Below, piece by piece: positions 8,764 to 16,018 of a DNA stretch of 64,000 bases. A program made the position numbers and the translations under genes. Positions within the stretch are counted from its first letter, which is position 1, and the number at the start of each line of letters is the position of its first letter. Source of the stretch: Streptomyces sp. 11x1 (lineage in GTDB: Bacteria; Actinomycetota; Actinomycetes; Streptomycetales; Streptomycetaceae); the NCBI RefSeq assembly GCF_032598905.1, contig NZ_CP122458.1, positions 7,341,001-7,405,000 on the forward strand, given 5' to 3'. The notes under the pieces are model-generated. The model searched no databases. It saw nothing but the letters and a program-made list of their open reading frames with translations, and was not told where the DNA came from.

Positions 8764-10918
8764 GCAGCGTCACCCATTCTCTTCGTAGTTCCTCTGCCAA
8801 GTGAACTCCACTCTCGGTGAGTTGGGCATCGGGCAGGGCGCCGAGCCGGTCCAGGGTGTGTCGGGCGTGGAGCAGTTCCTCGGTGCGGGCGGCCCGGTCG
8901 GTCGACACGGTGGCCCGGCCGATGGCCTCGCTCGCCTCGTCGAGGAGCCGTCCGGCGCCGGTGCCGGGCACGTTCAGGTCCGCGACCTGCCGCAGGGCGG
9001 CGAGCCTGGACCGCCGCAGCAACAGGGGGAGTTCGCGGGCCAGTTCCTCGGGCTCGAAGTCGACGGCCACCCCCAGGGCGCCCGGGGTGCCCGTTCCCGG
9101 CAGCAGGCCCGCGCCTGCCACGAGGGGGGTGATCGTGGTGCAGAGGGAGGCGTCCGGGCCCGGCCGTGGGCTCGGATCGTGTGCGTCCGGCGCGTCGAAC
9201 GCGGCGCGCAGCCGTTTGGCGAAGAGCTCCAGGTCGCTGGGGTTCAGCGGGGCCGCGACCGGTGCCGGGTAGCAGTCGCGGTACGGGTCGGCGTCGTCGA
9301 TGAGGAGCGCCGGACCGGCAGTGGGCTTCAGCGACTTCAACGGGCGCCATTCGACGTGCAGTTCGCCGCCGTCCTGGCCTCTTCCGGTCACCTGGAGGCC
9401 GTCCGCCGTGATCGCGCACTCGACTCGTCCGGGTGCCGAGAGGCGCAGGGTCCCGAGGGTCGGGAGGTACAGGTCCCGGTCCTGCTGCCACCAGGTGAGG
9501 GCGGCTTCCCTCGCCGCGAGCACGGCCGCCGCCGAGGCGGACGCCGCCAGCCGCGCGAGGTCGGCGTGCCCCTCCAGGGCGCGCAGCAGCGCGGTACGCA
9601 GATACGGGTGGGCGAGAACGGTGTCGAGGTGGGGCGCGGTGACGGCGTCGGAGTCCAGCTCGACCAGCAGGTCCCAGGTCGCGACCCAGTCGGGGTGACC
9701 GGACAGCTCGGCGTTCACGCGGGCCAACAGACTCCGGTTGAGCTCCAGTTGGGCCAGCCGGAGGCTGCCGGTGTCTGTGACCGCCGGGTGCAGTGCGCGC
9801 TCGGTGATCCGCTCGGCGACGCCCTCGACCAGGCCCCGCAGGTCGGAGCAGAACACGGAGGGGTTGTCGAAGCCTCGCTCGCCGCTGTACCGGTGGGCGT
9901 AGAGGCCGCCGCCGCAGGACGTGACGACCGGGCAGCGGCGGCAGGTCTCGCTGACGCCTGCGATGCCGAGCTGACGGGCCCGGACGCCGGGGTGCTCGGC
10001 GAACTCCGCGAAGCCGTGCCGGAAGACGTCGTAGCCGGTGGCGGGTGCGCCCTCGTAGGCGGTCTTGAGACTGTCGGCCTGCTCGAAGGTGCCGTCGGTC
10101 TCGATCACCGCCAGGTCGGACGGGGCGAGGCCCAGCGCCTCGGTCAGGCTGGGGCCGCCGCGCAGGGTGCTGAGCACCGACTCGAAGGTTCTGACCGGCA
10201 TGGGGCGCCCCTGCTCCTCCCAGCGGTCGAAGACCTTCAGCAGCCAGTCGGCGTAGGGCGTTCCCCTGCCGTGTCCGGGGGGAGGGCTGTCCCACGTCGA
10301 ATGGGGGAGGAGGTAGTCGACGCGGGGCGGTTCCAGGGCGGTCAGGGCGTCGTGCACCGCGACCGGGTCGTTGGCCACGTCCACCGTGCACAGCAAGCCC
10401 TGGAACAGGTCCCGGTACTCCGGCAGGCGGAGGAGCCCGATCGCCCGCAACACCCGGTCGTAGCTGCTGCGACCTCGGCGGTCCAGTCGATGCCGATCGT
10501 TGGCCACCCGATCACCGTCGAGTGAAATTCCGACCTTCACACCGAATTCCCGGAACACTTCCAGATGCCGCTTGTTCAGCTGTACGCCATTCGTATGAAT
10601 GCGCAGGTCCAATGTCGTGACCGGAGCCAATACGCGGGTGAGTTCCGCGCACATGTGCCGTAGCCGGGCCGGTCCCGCGAGAAGCGGTTCTCCACCGTGC
10701 AGAATCACGACGACGGATTCCAGGTCGCTCTCGACCGCGTATTCGGCGAGGCGGCGAGCCACTTGGCCGAGAGTCTCCTCGGCGATCACCACCGGCCGCC
10801 CACGCCAGCTCTGGTCGGCGTGTTCGTACACATAGCAGTGGTCGCATGCCAGGTCGCAGCGGCTGTGCACCTTGAGGACCAGTTGCTGGATCGGTCGCTG
10901 GCCGCGGAAGTCCGTCAC
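8756..10918 (-). CDS. fxsB: radical SAM/SPASM peptide maturase FxsBH with inactivated HExxH extension
   Basis: 720 residues from GTG 10918. The radical SAM cluster motif CDLACDHC (CxxxCxxC) is at residues 21-28, followed by HGGEPLL. SPASM-type cysteines occur in ETCRRCPVVTSCGGG and PSVFCSDL (about 325-370). This family installs a cyclophane cross-link at the C-terminal FxS of FxsA-type precursors. The C-terminal 330 residues match the HExxH peptide beta-hydroxylase extension (LLIDDADPYRDCYP, then an N-terminally related helix), but where HEFQH is expected the protein reads LLLRRSR (about 632-638), so the hydroxylase part looks dead. The upstream in-frame TTG at 10972 lies inside a stem-loop and is not preferred; GTG 10918 gives the usual family N-terminus (TDFR...LKVHSRC). 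Confidence 0.9.
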   Translation of the reverse strand: MTDFRGQRPIQQLVLKVHSRCDLACDHCYVYEHADQSWRGRPVVIAEETLGQVARRLAEYAVESDLESVVVILHGGEPLLAGPARLRHMCAELTRVLAPVTTLDLRIHTNGVQLNKRHLEVFREFGVKVGISLDGDRVANDRHRLDRRGRSSYDRVLRAIGLLRLPEYRDLFQGLLCTVDVANDPVAVHDALTALEPPRVDYLLPHSTWDSPPPGHGRGTPYADWLLKVFDRWEEQGRPMPVRTFESVLSTLRGGPSLTEALGLAPSDLAVIETDGTFEQADSLKTAYEGAPATGYDVFRHGFAEFAEHPGVRARQLGIAGVSETCRRCPVVTSCGGGLYAHRYSGERGFDNPSVFCSDLRGLVEGVAERITERALHPAVTDTGSLRLAQLELNRSLLARVNAELSGHPDWVATWDLLVELDSDAVTAPHLDTVLAHPYLRTALLRALEGHADLARLAASASAAAVLAAREAALTWWQQDRDLYLPTLGTLRLSAPGRVECAITADGLQVTGRGQDGGELHVEWRPLKSLKPTAGPALLIDDADPYRDCYPAPVAAPLNPSDLELFAKRLRAAFDAPDAHDPSPRPGPDASLCTTITPLVAGAGLLPGTGTPGALGVAVDFEPEELARELPLLLRRSRLAALRQVADLNVPGTGAGRLLDEASEAIGRATVSTDRAARTEELLHARHTLDRLGALPDAQLTESGVHLAEELRREWVTLHG

Positions 10919-10961
10919 TTTCCGGAAGTGTACGCGCCGACGCGCCCCCGTGGAGGCGGCG

Positions 10962-11004
10962 CGAGACCCCAACGCCCTTGTTGATCAAGAAGGTTGGGGT
11001 CTCG
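10962..11004 (-). promoter_or_regulatory. stem-loop between fxsA and fxsB
   Basis: Perfect 12-base arms CGAGACCCCAAC (10962-10973) and GTTGGGGTCTCG (10993-11004) enclose a 19-base loop that itself contains CTTG/CAAG. It lies 18 bases after the fxsA stop and before the likely fxsB start. There is no U-tract. It may stabilise fxsA mRNA or partly terminate transcription so that precursor exceeds maturase. Confidence 0.75.
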
Positions 11005-11021
11005 GATGTCGTGCTCGGGAG

Positions 11022-11204
11022 TCAGATGGACGAGTTGAACTCGCCCGCTCCTGCGGGGCGCGACTCGCGAACCTCGGTCACACGACCGGTGAACCGCTGG
11101 ACGCGGGGCTCACGCGTGTCGATCGTCGCGAGTGTGGCCGTCCGCTTGGTAGCCGGTCGAGTCGCGCCCGGTCGGCGGATCGGCTTCGTGCCCGGAACGT
11201 TCAT
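11022..11204 (-). CDS. fxsA: FxSxx-COOH precursor peptide FxsA
   Basis: A 60-residue basic peptide that ends exactly in F-N-S-S-I at the carboxyl terminus, which is the signature that names the FxSxx-COOH family. ATG 11204 is chosen because GAGGAGGAC lies 10 bases upstream (that site is itself in frame with an upstream ATG at 11240, which would add 12 residues). The N-terminal part (MNVPGTKPIRR...) is the leader; the likely modified core is EFNSSI, with the cross-link expected between Phe56 and the third residue of the motif, Ser58. It is first in the minus-strand operon, followed by a stem-loop and fxsB. Confidence 0.88.
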   Translation of the reverse strand: MNVPGTKPIRRPGATRPATKRTATLATIDTREPRVQRFTGRVTEVRESRPAGAGEFNSSI

Positions 11205-11462
11205 GGATTTTTCGTCCTCCTCAGGAGACCAATGCGTCATCAGCCCCTGGCCGACGAGATCCCGTGGCAAGGGCCTGGTCATTGAGGTTCGGACGACACT
11301 GTAGGGCATGGTTCTATCATGCACGCCCTTTACCACGCACGCCTCCGACGGTAAAGGGCGCCTGCGCCCGACCGTGTTCTCCGACAGGCGGCCTGGCGCG
11401 AATTCAAGATTGACGAGAGCATGACCGTTCCGTCGGCTTCCCGGTATCCGTATGAGGTCTGC

Positions 11463-12377
11463 ATGGCTGTGACGCCCGGCCCCAGCACTACGGTGAGTGA
11501 TCGTGATCTGTCCCCGTTGTTCCAGGTGTGCGATGAGAAGGCGGTGACCCATCAGGGTGAAAGCTTCAAGGTCGTCCGGATGCAACTGGTCGTCCTGCTG
11601 CTCGCGACCGCGACCGCTTCGCTGGCCGAGCGGGTCGGGAGCCGGGTGCCCTCGGCCGTCGCGGCCGTGCTGTACGCCCTGACGATAGTGATCGGCTTCT
11701 ATGTGTCCCGTCGGCGGGCGCGGGCACAGTGGCAGGCGCACAGGGCGGCGGCCGAGGTGGTCAAGTCGCTGGCCTGGCAGTTCATGGTGCACGGCGGGCC
11801 CTTCCACTCCCGGCTCGTCAACCCCGAGGCGCTGTTCGCCGAACGGCTGGAACTACGGCTCAGCGAGCTGCGCAAGGTCGGGTGGCAGGACCCGCGCGAG
11901 AGCGTCACCGAACTCGGACTCGGGCAGATCACGCCGATGATGCGTACGGTGCGCGCCAAGGCGTTCGCCACCCGGCGCGACATCTATCTCCGTGACCGGG
12001 TCCTGCAACAGCTGGACTGGTATCGCGGCAAGGCCGGAGAGGCGCACCAGGCGTCCGTGCGCTGGTCGGGCGTCACCACCACCCTGACCGCGCTGGCCCT
12101 GGCCACCGCCGTCGCGCGGGCCACCGGGGTGATCGGCAGCCGGTTGGACCCGACCGGTGTCCTCAGTGCCGCCGCCGCGGCCGGCGTCGCCTGGCAGGAG
12201 GTGCGACGACACCGCCCGCTGACGTACGCCCACAAGCTGGTGGAACAGGACCTGGACACGCACCGCGTCACCATGATCACGACCGTCAGCGAGGACGGGT
12301 GGGCCGACGCGGTCGCGGAGGCGGAGCGGCTGGTGTCGCCGCAGCACACGGACTGGCTGGTGCGGTTCGGGTCCTGA
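11463..12377 (+). CDS. DUF4231 / SLATT-domain membrane protein
   Basis: 304 residues from ATG 11463 (GAGG five bases upstream); an upstream in-frame ATG at 11421 would add 14. Two hydrophobic pairs are visible, about residues 40-82 and 190-235, each followed by a charged helix with the DUF4231 pattern (ARAQWQAHRAAAEVVKSLAWQF; RDRVLQQLDWYRGKAGEAHQ; RPLTYAHKLVEQDL). DUF4231 belongs to the SLATT group, two-helix membrane domains proposed as pore-forming effectors gated by nucleotide or SLOG partners. A SLOG-like gene lies tail-to-tail downstream. Biological role here is inferred. Confidence 0.75.
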   Translation: MAVTPGPSTTVSDRDLSPLFQVCDEKAVTHQGESFKVVRMQLVVLLLATATASLAERVGSRVPSAVAAVLYALTIVIGFYVSRRRARAQWQAHRAAAEVVKSLAWQFMVHGGPFHSRLVNPEALFAERLELRLSELRKVGWQDPRESVTELGLGQITPMMRTVRAKAFATRRDIYLRDRVLQQLDWYRGKAGEAHQASVRWSGVTTTLTALALATAVARATGVIGSRLDPTGVLSAAAAAGVAWQEVRRHRPLTYAHKLVEQDLDTHRVTMITTVSEDGWADAVAEAERLVSPQHTDWLVRFGS

Positions 12378-12407
12378 CGGGGCGGCGTACGCCGGCCGGG
12401 CGGGGGG

Positions 12408-12899
12408 TCAGGCGCGGAGCACGCCCGGGCTCCACAGGACCGTCACCGGGACGCCCGTGAGGCGTGCGTAGTCGACGATGTCGGCCGTGCCGCCCAGGCC
12501 GCGGGCCGGGGCGCCGTCCCAGACGGCGATCATGCGGTCGGTGTGGTCGACGATGTAGCGGCCGGCCGCGTAGTACGCCTCCTCGTGGGTGCGCTCGTAC
12601 GGCAGTTGCTCGCGTTCGGTGCAGCACTTGAGGAGGCGGCGGTAGGCGCCGCGGACCTGGTCGTCGCCGAGGTGGGTCTCGTAGTCCATGCCGGGGATCA
12701 CGGCCGTGAGCTGGAGTCCGCTCTCCAGGGCGATCTCCGCGAAGAGCTGATCGGCGCCGGCGGCGAGACTGCTGAGGGCCCGGGTGGTGGAGGGGCGGCC
12801 GCGTAACTCCGCCCGGATGCCCGAGCGGACGGCGGACAGGGCGGCCTCCGGGATCTCCCGGTGTCCGGTGATACCGATCCGGGTCACGGGCCCTGGCAT
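12408..12899 (-). CDS. SLOG-like (LOG/DprA-fold) nucleotide-binding protein
   Basis: 163 residues from ATG 12899, which has GGGAGGTGAG about 9 bases upstream; GTG 12911 is an alternative. The sequence shows a Rossmann-like core: IGITGHREI at the N-terminus, LSSLAAGADQLFAEIAL, LTAVIPG, then YIVDHTDRMIAVWDG and GLGGTADIVDYARLTGVPVTVLW. These are hallmark positions of the SLOG superfamily (relatives of LOG and DprA), which bind or process nucleotide-derived ligands. It ends 30 bases from the stop of the SLATT gene on the other strand. Confidence 0.7.
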   Translation of the reverse strand: MPGPVTRIGITGHREIPEAALSAVRSGIRAELRGRPSTTRALSSLAAGADQLFAEIALESGLQLTAVIPGMDYETHLGDDQVRGAYRRLLKCCTEREQLPYERTHEEAYYAAGRYIVDHTDRMIAVWDGAPARGLGGTADIVDYARLTGVPVTVLWSPGVLRA

Positions 12900-13225
12900 C
12901 CGCGCACTCACCTCCCTGGCCGTGTTCCTCCAAGTAACCCTAGCGGCGGGGAACTTCGGCGAGAACGACACGTACGGGCGTTCGGTGGGGGCGTCACGGG
13001 CTCACGGGGGCGACGATCGGGTGACCGACGTGGTGCCGACCGCCCTCGTGTGCCCCGGGTGCTGCCGCTCGTGGGCATGTTCGGAGAACTGTTCGTAGGA
13101 GGAGGGGCGAGGGAGGGCTGGGGGAGGGGCGGGGCGGCCTCCGGCGCGGGGGGCGGTCCGGTCCCAGTGCGGTGCGATGCGGTGCGATGCGGTCCGGTGG
13201 GGGTGCGGCGGCCGGGGCGCGTCGG
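12900..13225. other. non-coding interval with purine-rich sequence and short repeat
   Basis: The 326 bases upstream of the SLOG gene and downstream of mbl carry no convincing gene. From 13100 to 13160 the plus strand is very G-rich (GAGGAGGGG-type runs), and GCGATGCGGT is repeated in tandem around 13172-13192. Promoters for the SLOG gene should lie near 12910-13000 but none is clear. Confidence 0.4.
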
Positions 13226-14272
13226 TCAGTCGCCCACCGGGTCCAGGCTGATGGGTTCGATCCGGCCGTCGAGCATGGCGCCGACACCGAGCGCGGCGCA
13301 GACGTCGGGGCGTTCGGCGATGTGGACCGGCATGCCGGTGGCGTGGCGCAGCATCTGGTCGAAGCCGGGGAGCAGGGCGCTGCCGCCGACCATCATGATG
13401 CCCCGGTCGGCGAGGTCGGCCACCAGGTCGGGCGGGCAGTCGCGGAGCACCTTGCCGATGCCGTCGACCACGGCGGTGAGGGGGGTCTGGATGGCGTCCC
13501 GTACGGCCGCGGTGTCCACCTGGACGGAACGGGCCAGCCCCGTCGCCACGTCCAGGCCGTGGATCTCGGTGGAGGTGGGGCCGTGCGGGGTGAGGCCGTT
13601 GCCGGAGAGGGCCAGCTGGAGCGGCCGTACGGACTGGCTCGGCAGTGTCAGTTCGTGGCGCAGACGCAGGTGCTGCACGATCGCGTGGTCGATGGTCTCG
13701 CCGCCGACGGGGATGCGTACCGCGCTGACGACCGAGCCGAGGGAGAGGACGGCGAGTTCGGTGGCCCCCGCACCACACACCATGATCATGGTGGCCTCGG
13801 GCTGCTCCACCGGCAGACCGCAGCCGACCGCCGCCGCGATGAGGGTGTCCACCAGTTCCACCCGGCGGGCGCCGAGGCCCACCAGGGTCTCGACCGTGGC
13901 GCGTTGGGCGAGCGGGCCCGCGCCGTGCGGGGTGCAGGCGGCGGCTCGCAGCACGGGCTTGCGGCGCAGATTGCGGCGGACCCGGTCGCCCAGCAGCTGG
14001 CGCAGCATCCGCTGGGCCATCTCGATGTCGACGACCGTACCGCCGGAGACGGGCCGGACGACCCGGATGTAGTCGGGCGTACGGCCCGTCATCTTCTCCG
14101 CGAACTCCCCGACCGCGATCAGCGCGCCCGTCCGGGTGTTCACGGCGGCGACGCTCGGCTGGTCCACGACCAGGCCCGCCCCCTTCACATACACCCGGGT
14201 CCGCGCGGCCCCGAGGTCGACGCCGAAGTGGCAGCGGCGCAGCTGCTCCAGACTGGCGGTCATCGCGGTCAT
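13226..14272 (-). CDS. mbl: MreB/Mbl-like actin homologue
   Basis: 348 residues, ATG 14272 with GGGAGGA at suitable spacing. Actin-fold motifs are present: phosphate-1 VDLGAARTRVYVKG at the N-terminus, VVRPVSGGTVVD, a connector region MIMVCGAGATELAVLSLG (phosphate-2), and the adenosine motif MMVGGSALLPGFDQML near 295. It most resembles the divergent Streptomyces Mbl rather than canonical MreB. In Streptomyces these proteins act in spore-wall assembly rather than rod growth. Neighbours carboxyltransferase and matB follow in the order I recall around SCO2444-SCO2451 of S. coelicolor; that synteny is from memory. Confidence 0.82.
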   Translation of the reverse strand: MTAMTASLEQLRRCHFGVDLGAARTRVYVKGAGLVVDQPSVAAVNTRTGALIAVGEFAEKMTGRTPDYIRVVRPVSGGTVVDIEMAQRMLRQLLGDRVRRNLRRKPVLRAAACTPHGAGPLAQRATVETLVGLGARRVELVDTLIAAAVGCGLPVEQPEATMIMVCGAGATELAVLSLGSVVSAVRIPVGGETIDHAIVQHLRLRHELTLPSQSVRPLQLALSGNGLTPHGPTSTEIHGLDVATGLARSVQVDTAAVRDAIQTPLTAVVDGIGKVLRDCPPDLVADLADRGIMMVGGSALLPGFDQMLRHATGMPVHIAERPDVCAALGVGAMLDGRIEPISLDPVGD

Positions 14273-14438
14273 TGCGGATCCTCCCGAGCACGGACCGTAC
14301 GGACCGCCGCCGGTCGGCGGTTCCGGGTTCCCTTTGCATCGTGCGGGGGGCGGGGGTGGGGTGCCTGTTGGGGTGGGCCGGGTGGGGGTGCGGCTGGACG
14401 GGTGGTTCGGCGGGGTGGGACGGCCGCGCCTCTTCGCG

Positions 14439-15959
14439 TCAGTCGGGTGCGGGTGTTGTCGCTGTGGTTGTCGCGGGTGTCGTCGCGGGGGTGACTGTTC
14501 CGCGTACGACGCCGAGTTCCACCAGGTCCTGCGGTCGTAGGCGGAGTTCGTCGGCCGTGGCCCGCACCTGGTCCCCCGGGCGTTTGAGGATCGCGGCCGC
14601 CAGTTCCGGGGCGATCACCGAGAAGTAGGAGTCGGGGGTGGCCCAGGTGTCGGTGGGGGCGGCTAGGGCGAGGGCGCCGCCGGAGCCGCCCTCGCCGATG
14701 AGGAGGGTGGTGACGGGGGTGCGGGCGGTGGCGACGGTGGTGAAGAGGGCGGCGATGGCGGGGCCCGCGCCCTCGCGTTCGGCGTCGGCGTCGTTCGCGG
14801 CGCCGGGGGTGTCGATCAGGGTCAGGACGGGGATGCCGAGGCGGTCGGCGAGGCGGATGAGGCGGGCGGCGGTGCGGTAGCCCGCCGGGCGGGTCGGGGT
14901 ACCGCACTGGGCCGCGTAGGCGACGGTCCGGCCCTCGTGTTCGCCGAAGCCGCACAGCATGCCGGGGTCGGTGCCGCCGGCGCGGTCCCCTCGCAGGGGG
15001 GCGCGGCGGGTGAAGTAGGCGTCCAGATAGGCCTCGGCTCGGGGGCGGTGGGGGGAGCGGGCGCGTTGTACGGCGTCCCAGCCTGTGGTGGGGAGGGCGG
15101 GGAGGGGCGCCTGTTGGGGTGGGGGGTTCGGTTGCCTGGCGGCTGTCGGTTCGTGGGGGCTGGGCGCGCCGTTCCCCGCGCCCTTCGAGGGCCTGCGGTC
15201 CTCGTGAGGGGCGGCGTTCGGTGGGAGGCCGTCGGGTGGGAGGGCGGGGGGTGGGGGCGCTGGTTCTGTGGACGGGGTGGTCAGGAGGGTCAGCCAGAGG
15301 GACAGCGTGTCGCGCAGGTCGGTCGGGGGGACCACCGCGTCGATCGAGCCCGCCGCGAGCTGGGCCTCCGCCGTGTACGCCGTCGGGTCCGCGTCCGGGG
15401 GGCGGACGCGGGAACCGGCGAAGCCCACCTGGGCGTCCGGGAGGGCCAGGACGATGTCGGCAGCGGCGCCGAGGGCGGCCCAGCCGCCGCCCGTCGTGGG
15501 ATCGCGGAGGACCGCGATCTGCGGCAGCCCCGCCTCGCCCGTCAGCGCCGACTGGCGTGCCACACGCTGGAGTTGGGTGAGAGCGCGCATGCCCTCCTGC
15601 ATACGGCTGCCACCGGTCGCGATCAGGGAGACGACCGGGAGACGGTGCTCGCGGGCATACACGTGGGCCGCTTCCAGGCGGTCGCCGGTGCGTTCGCCGA
15701 GGGAGCCGCCGAGGAAGCCGAACTCGAAGGAGATCAGGACCGCTTGTGCGGTTCCGACGGCCGCCCGCCCCCACACCACCGACTCCTCCTCCCCGGTGCG
15801 CTCGGCGGCGCGGGCACGGGAGGCGTCGTAACCGGGCCAGCCGAGGGGGCCGTCGGGGGCTGCGACCCCGTGCGGGGAGGGGAGTTGAGCGAAGTCGTCC
15901 GTCAGGAGGGCGATGGCGTCTCGGGCCGAGTGGCTTCGGCTGTTCATCTGTGCACTCAT
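14439..15959 (-). CDS. two-part carboxyltransferase (AccD/AccA-like) of acyl-CoA carboxylase type
   Basis: 506 residues. The N-terminal half (about 1-215) is an AccD-like crotonase fold with FEFGFLGGSLGE and ATGGSRMQEG; the C-terminal half (about 290-485) is AccA-like with LTLIDTPGAAND, GEGGSGGALAL and SYFSVIAPELAAAILK. No zinc-ribbon cysteines occur at the N-terminus. The two halves are joined by a Pro-rich linker (about 215-290) whose DNA matches an interspersed repeat. It would transfer carboxyl from biotin to an acyl-CoA; no biotin carboxylase or carrier is encoded nearby. Only 55 bases separate it from matB, so both could feed malonyl-CoA supply. The ribosome site at ATG 15959 is weak. 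Confidence 0.82.
   Translation of the reverse strand: MSAQMNSRSHSARDAIALLTDDFAQLPSPHGVAAPDGPLGWPGYDASRARAAERTGEEESVVWGRAAVGTAQAVLISFEFGFLGGSLGERTGDRLEAAHVYAREHRLPVVSLIATGGSRMQEGMRALTQLQRVARQSALTGEAGLPQIAVLRDPTTGGGWAALGAAADIVLALPDAQVGFAGSRVRPPDADPTAYTAEAQLAAGSIDAVVPPTDLRDTLSLWLTLLTTPSTEPAPPPPALPPDGLPPNAAPHEDRRPSKGAGNGAPSPHEPTAARQPNPPPQQAPLPALPTTGWDAVQRARSPHRPRAEAYLDAYFTRRAPLRGDRAGGTDPGMLCGFGEHEGRTVAYAAQCGTPTRPAGYRTAARLIRLADRLGIPVLTLIDTPGAANDADAEREGAGPAIAALFTTVATARTPVTTLLIGEGGSGGALALAAPTDTWATPDSYFSVIAPELAAAILKRPGDQVRATADELRLRPQDLVELGVVRGTVTPATTPATTTATTPAPD
15150..15200. repeat. interspersed Streptomyces repeat copy inside the carboxyltransferase linker
   Basis: The plus-strand segment containing CGTTCCCCGCGCCC is closely similar to one arm of the palindromic repeat at 40662-40687 and to the copy at 45628-45658. 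Here it is translated as part of the linker of the minus-strand carboxyltransferase without breaking the frame. Confidence 0.55.
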
Positions 15960-15974
15960 CCGTTCTTCTTCACG

Positions 15975-16018
15975 CAGCGGTTCACACGGTTCACACAGCG
16001 GTTCACACAGCGGTTCAC
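15975..16018. repeat. short tandem repeats of GGTTCACAC type
   Basis: Four copies of GCGGTTCACACA or a shortened form lie head-to-tail between the carboxyltransferase start and the matB stop; the last copy includes the matB stop codon (TCA at 16015-16017 on the plus strand). Confidence 0.75.

Noticed and set aside
10919..10972. TTG 10972 as start of fxsB
   Set aside because: The codon lies inside the 12-bp stem and the added residues do not match the family; GTG 10918 gives the usual N-terminus.
11022..11807. 261-residue protein containing FxsA at its C-terminus
   Set aside because: The upstream part is antisense to the SLATT gene and non-homologous; a strong ribosome site precedes ATG 11204.
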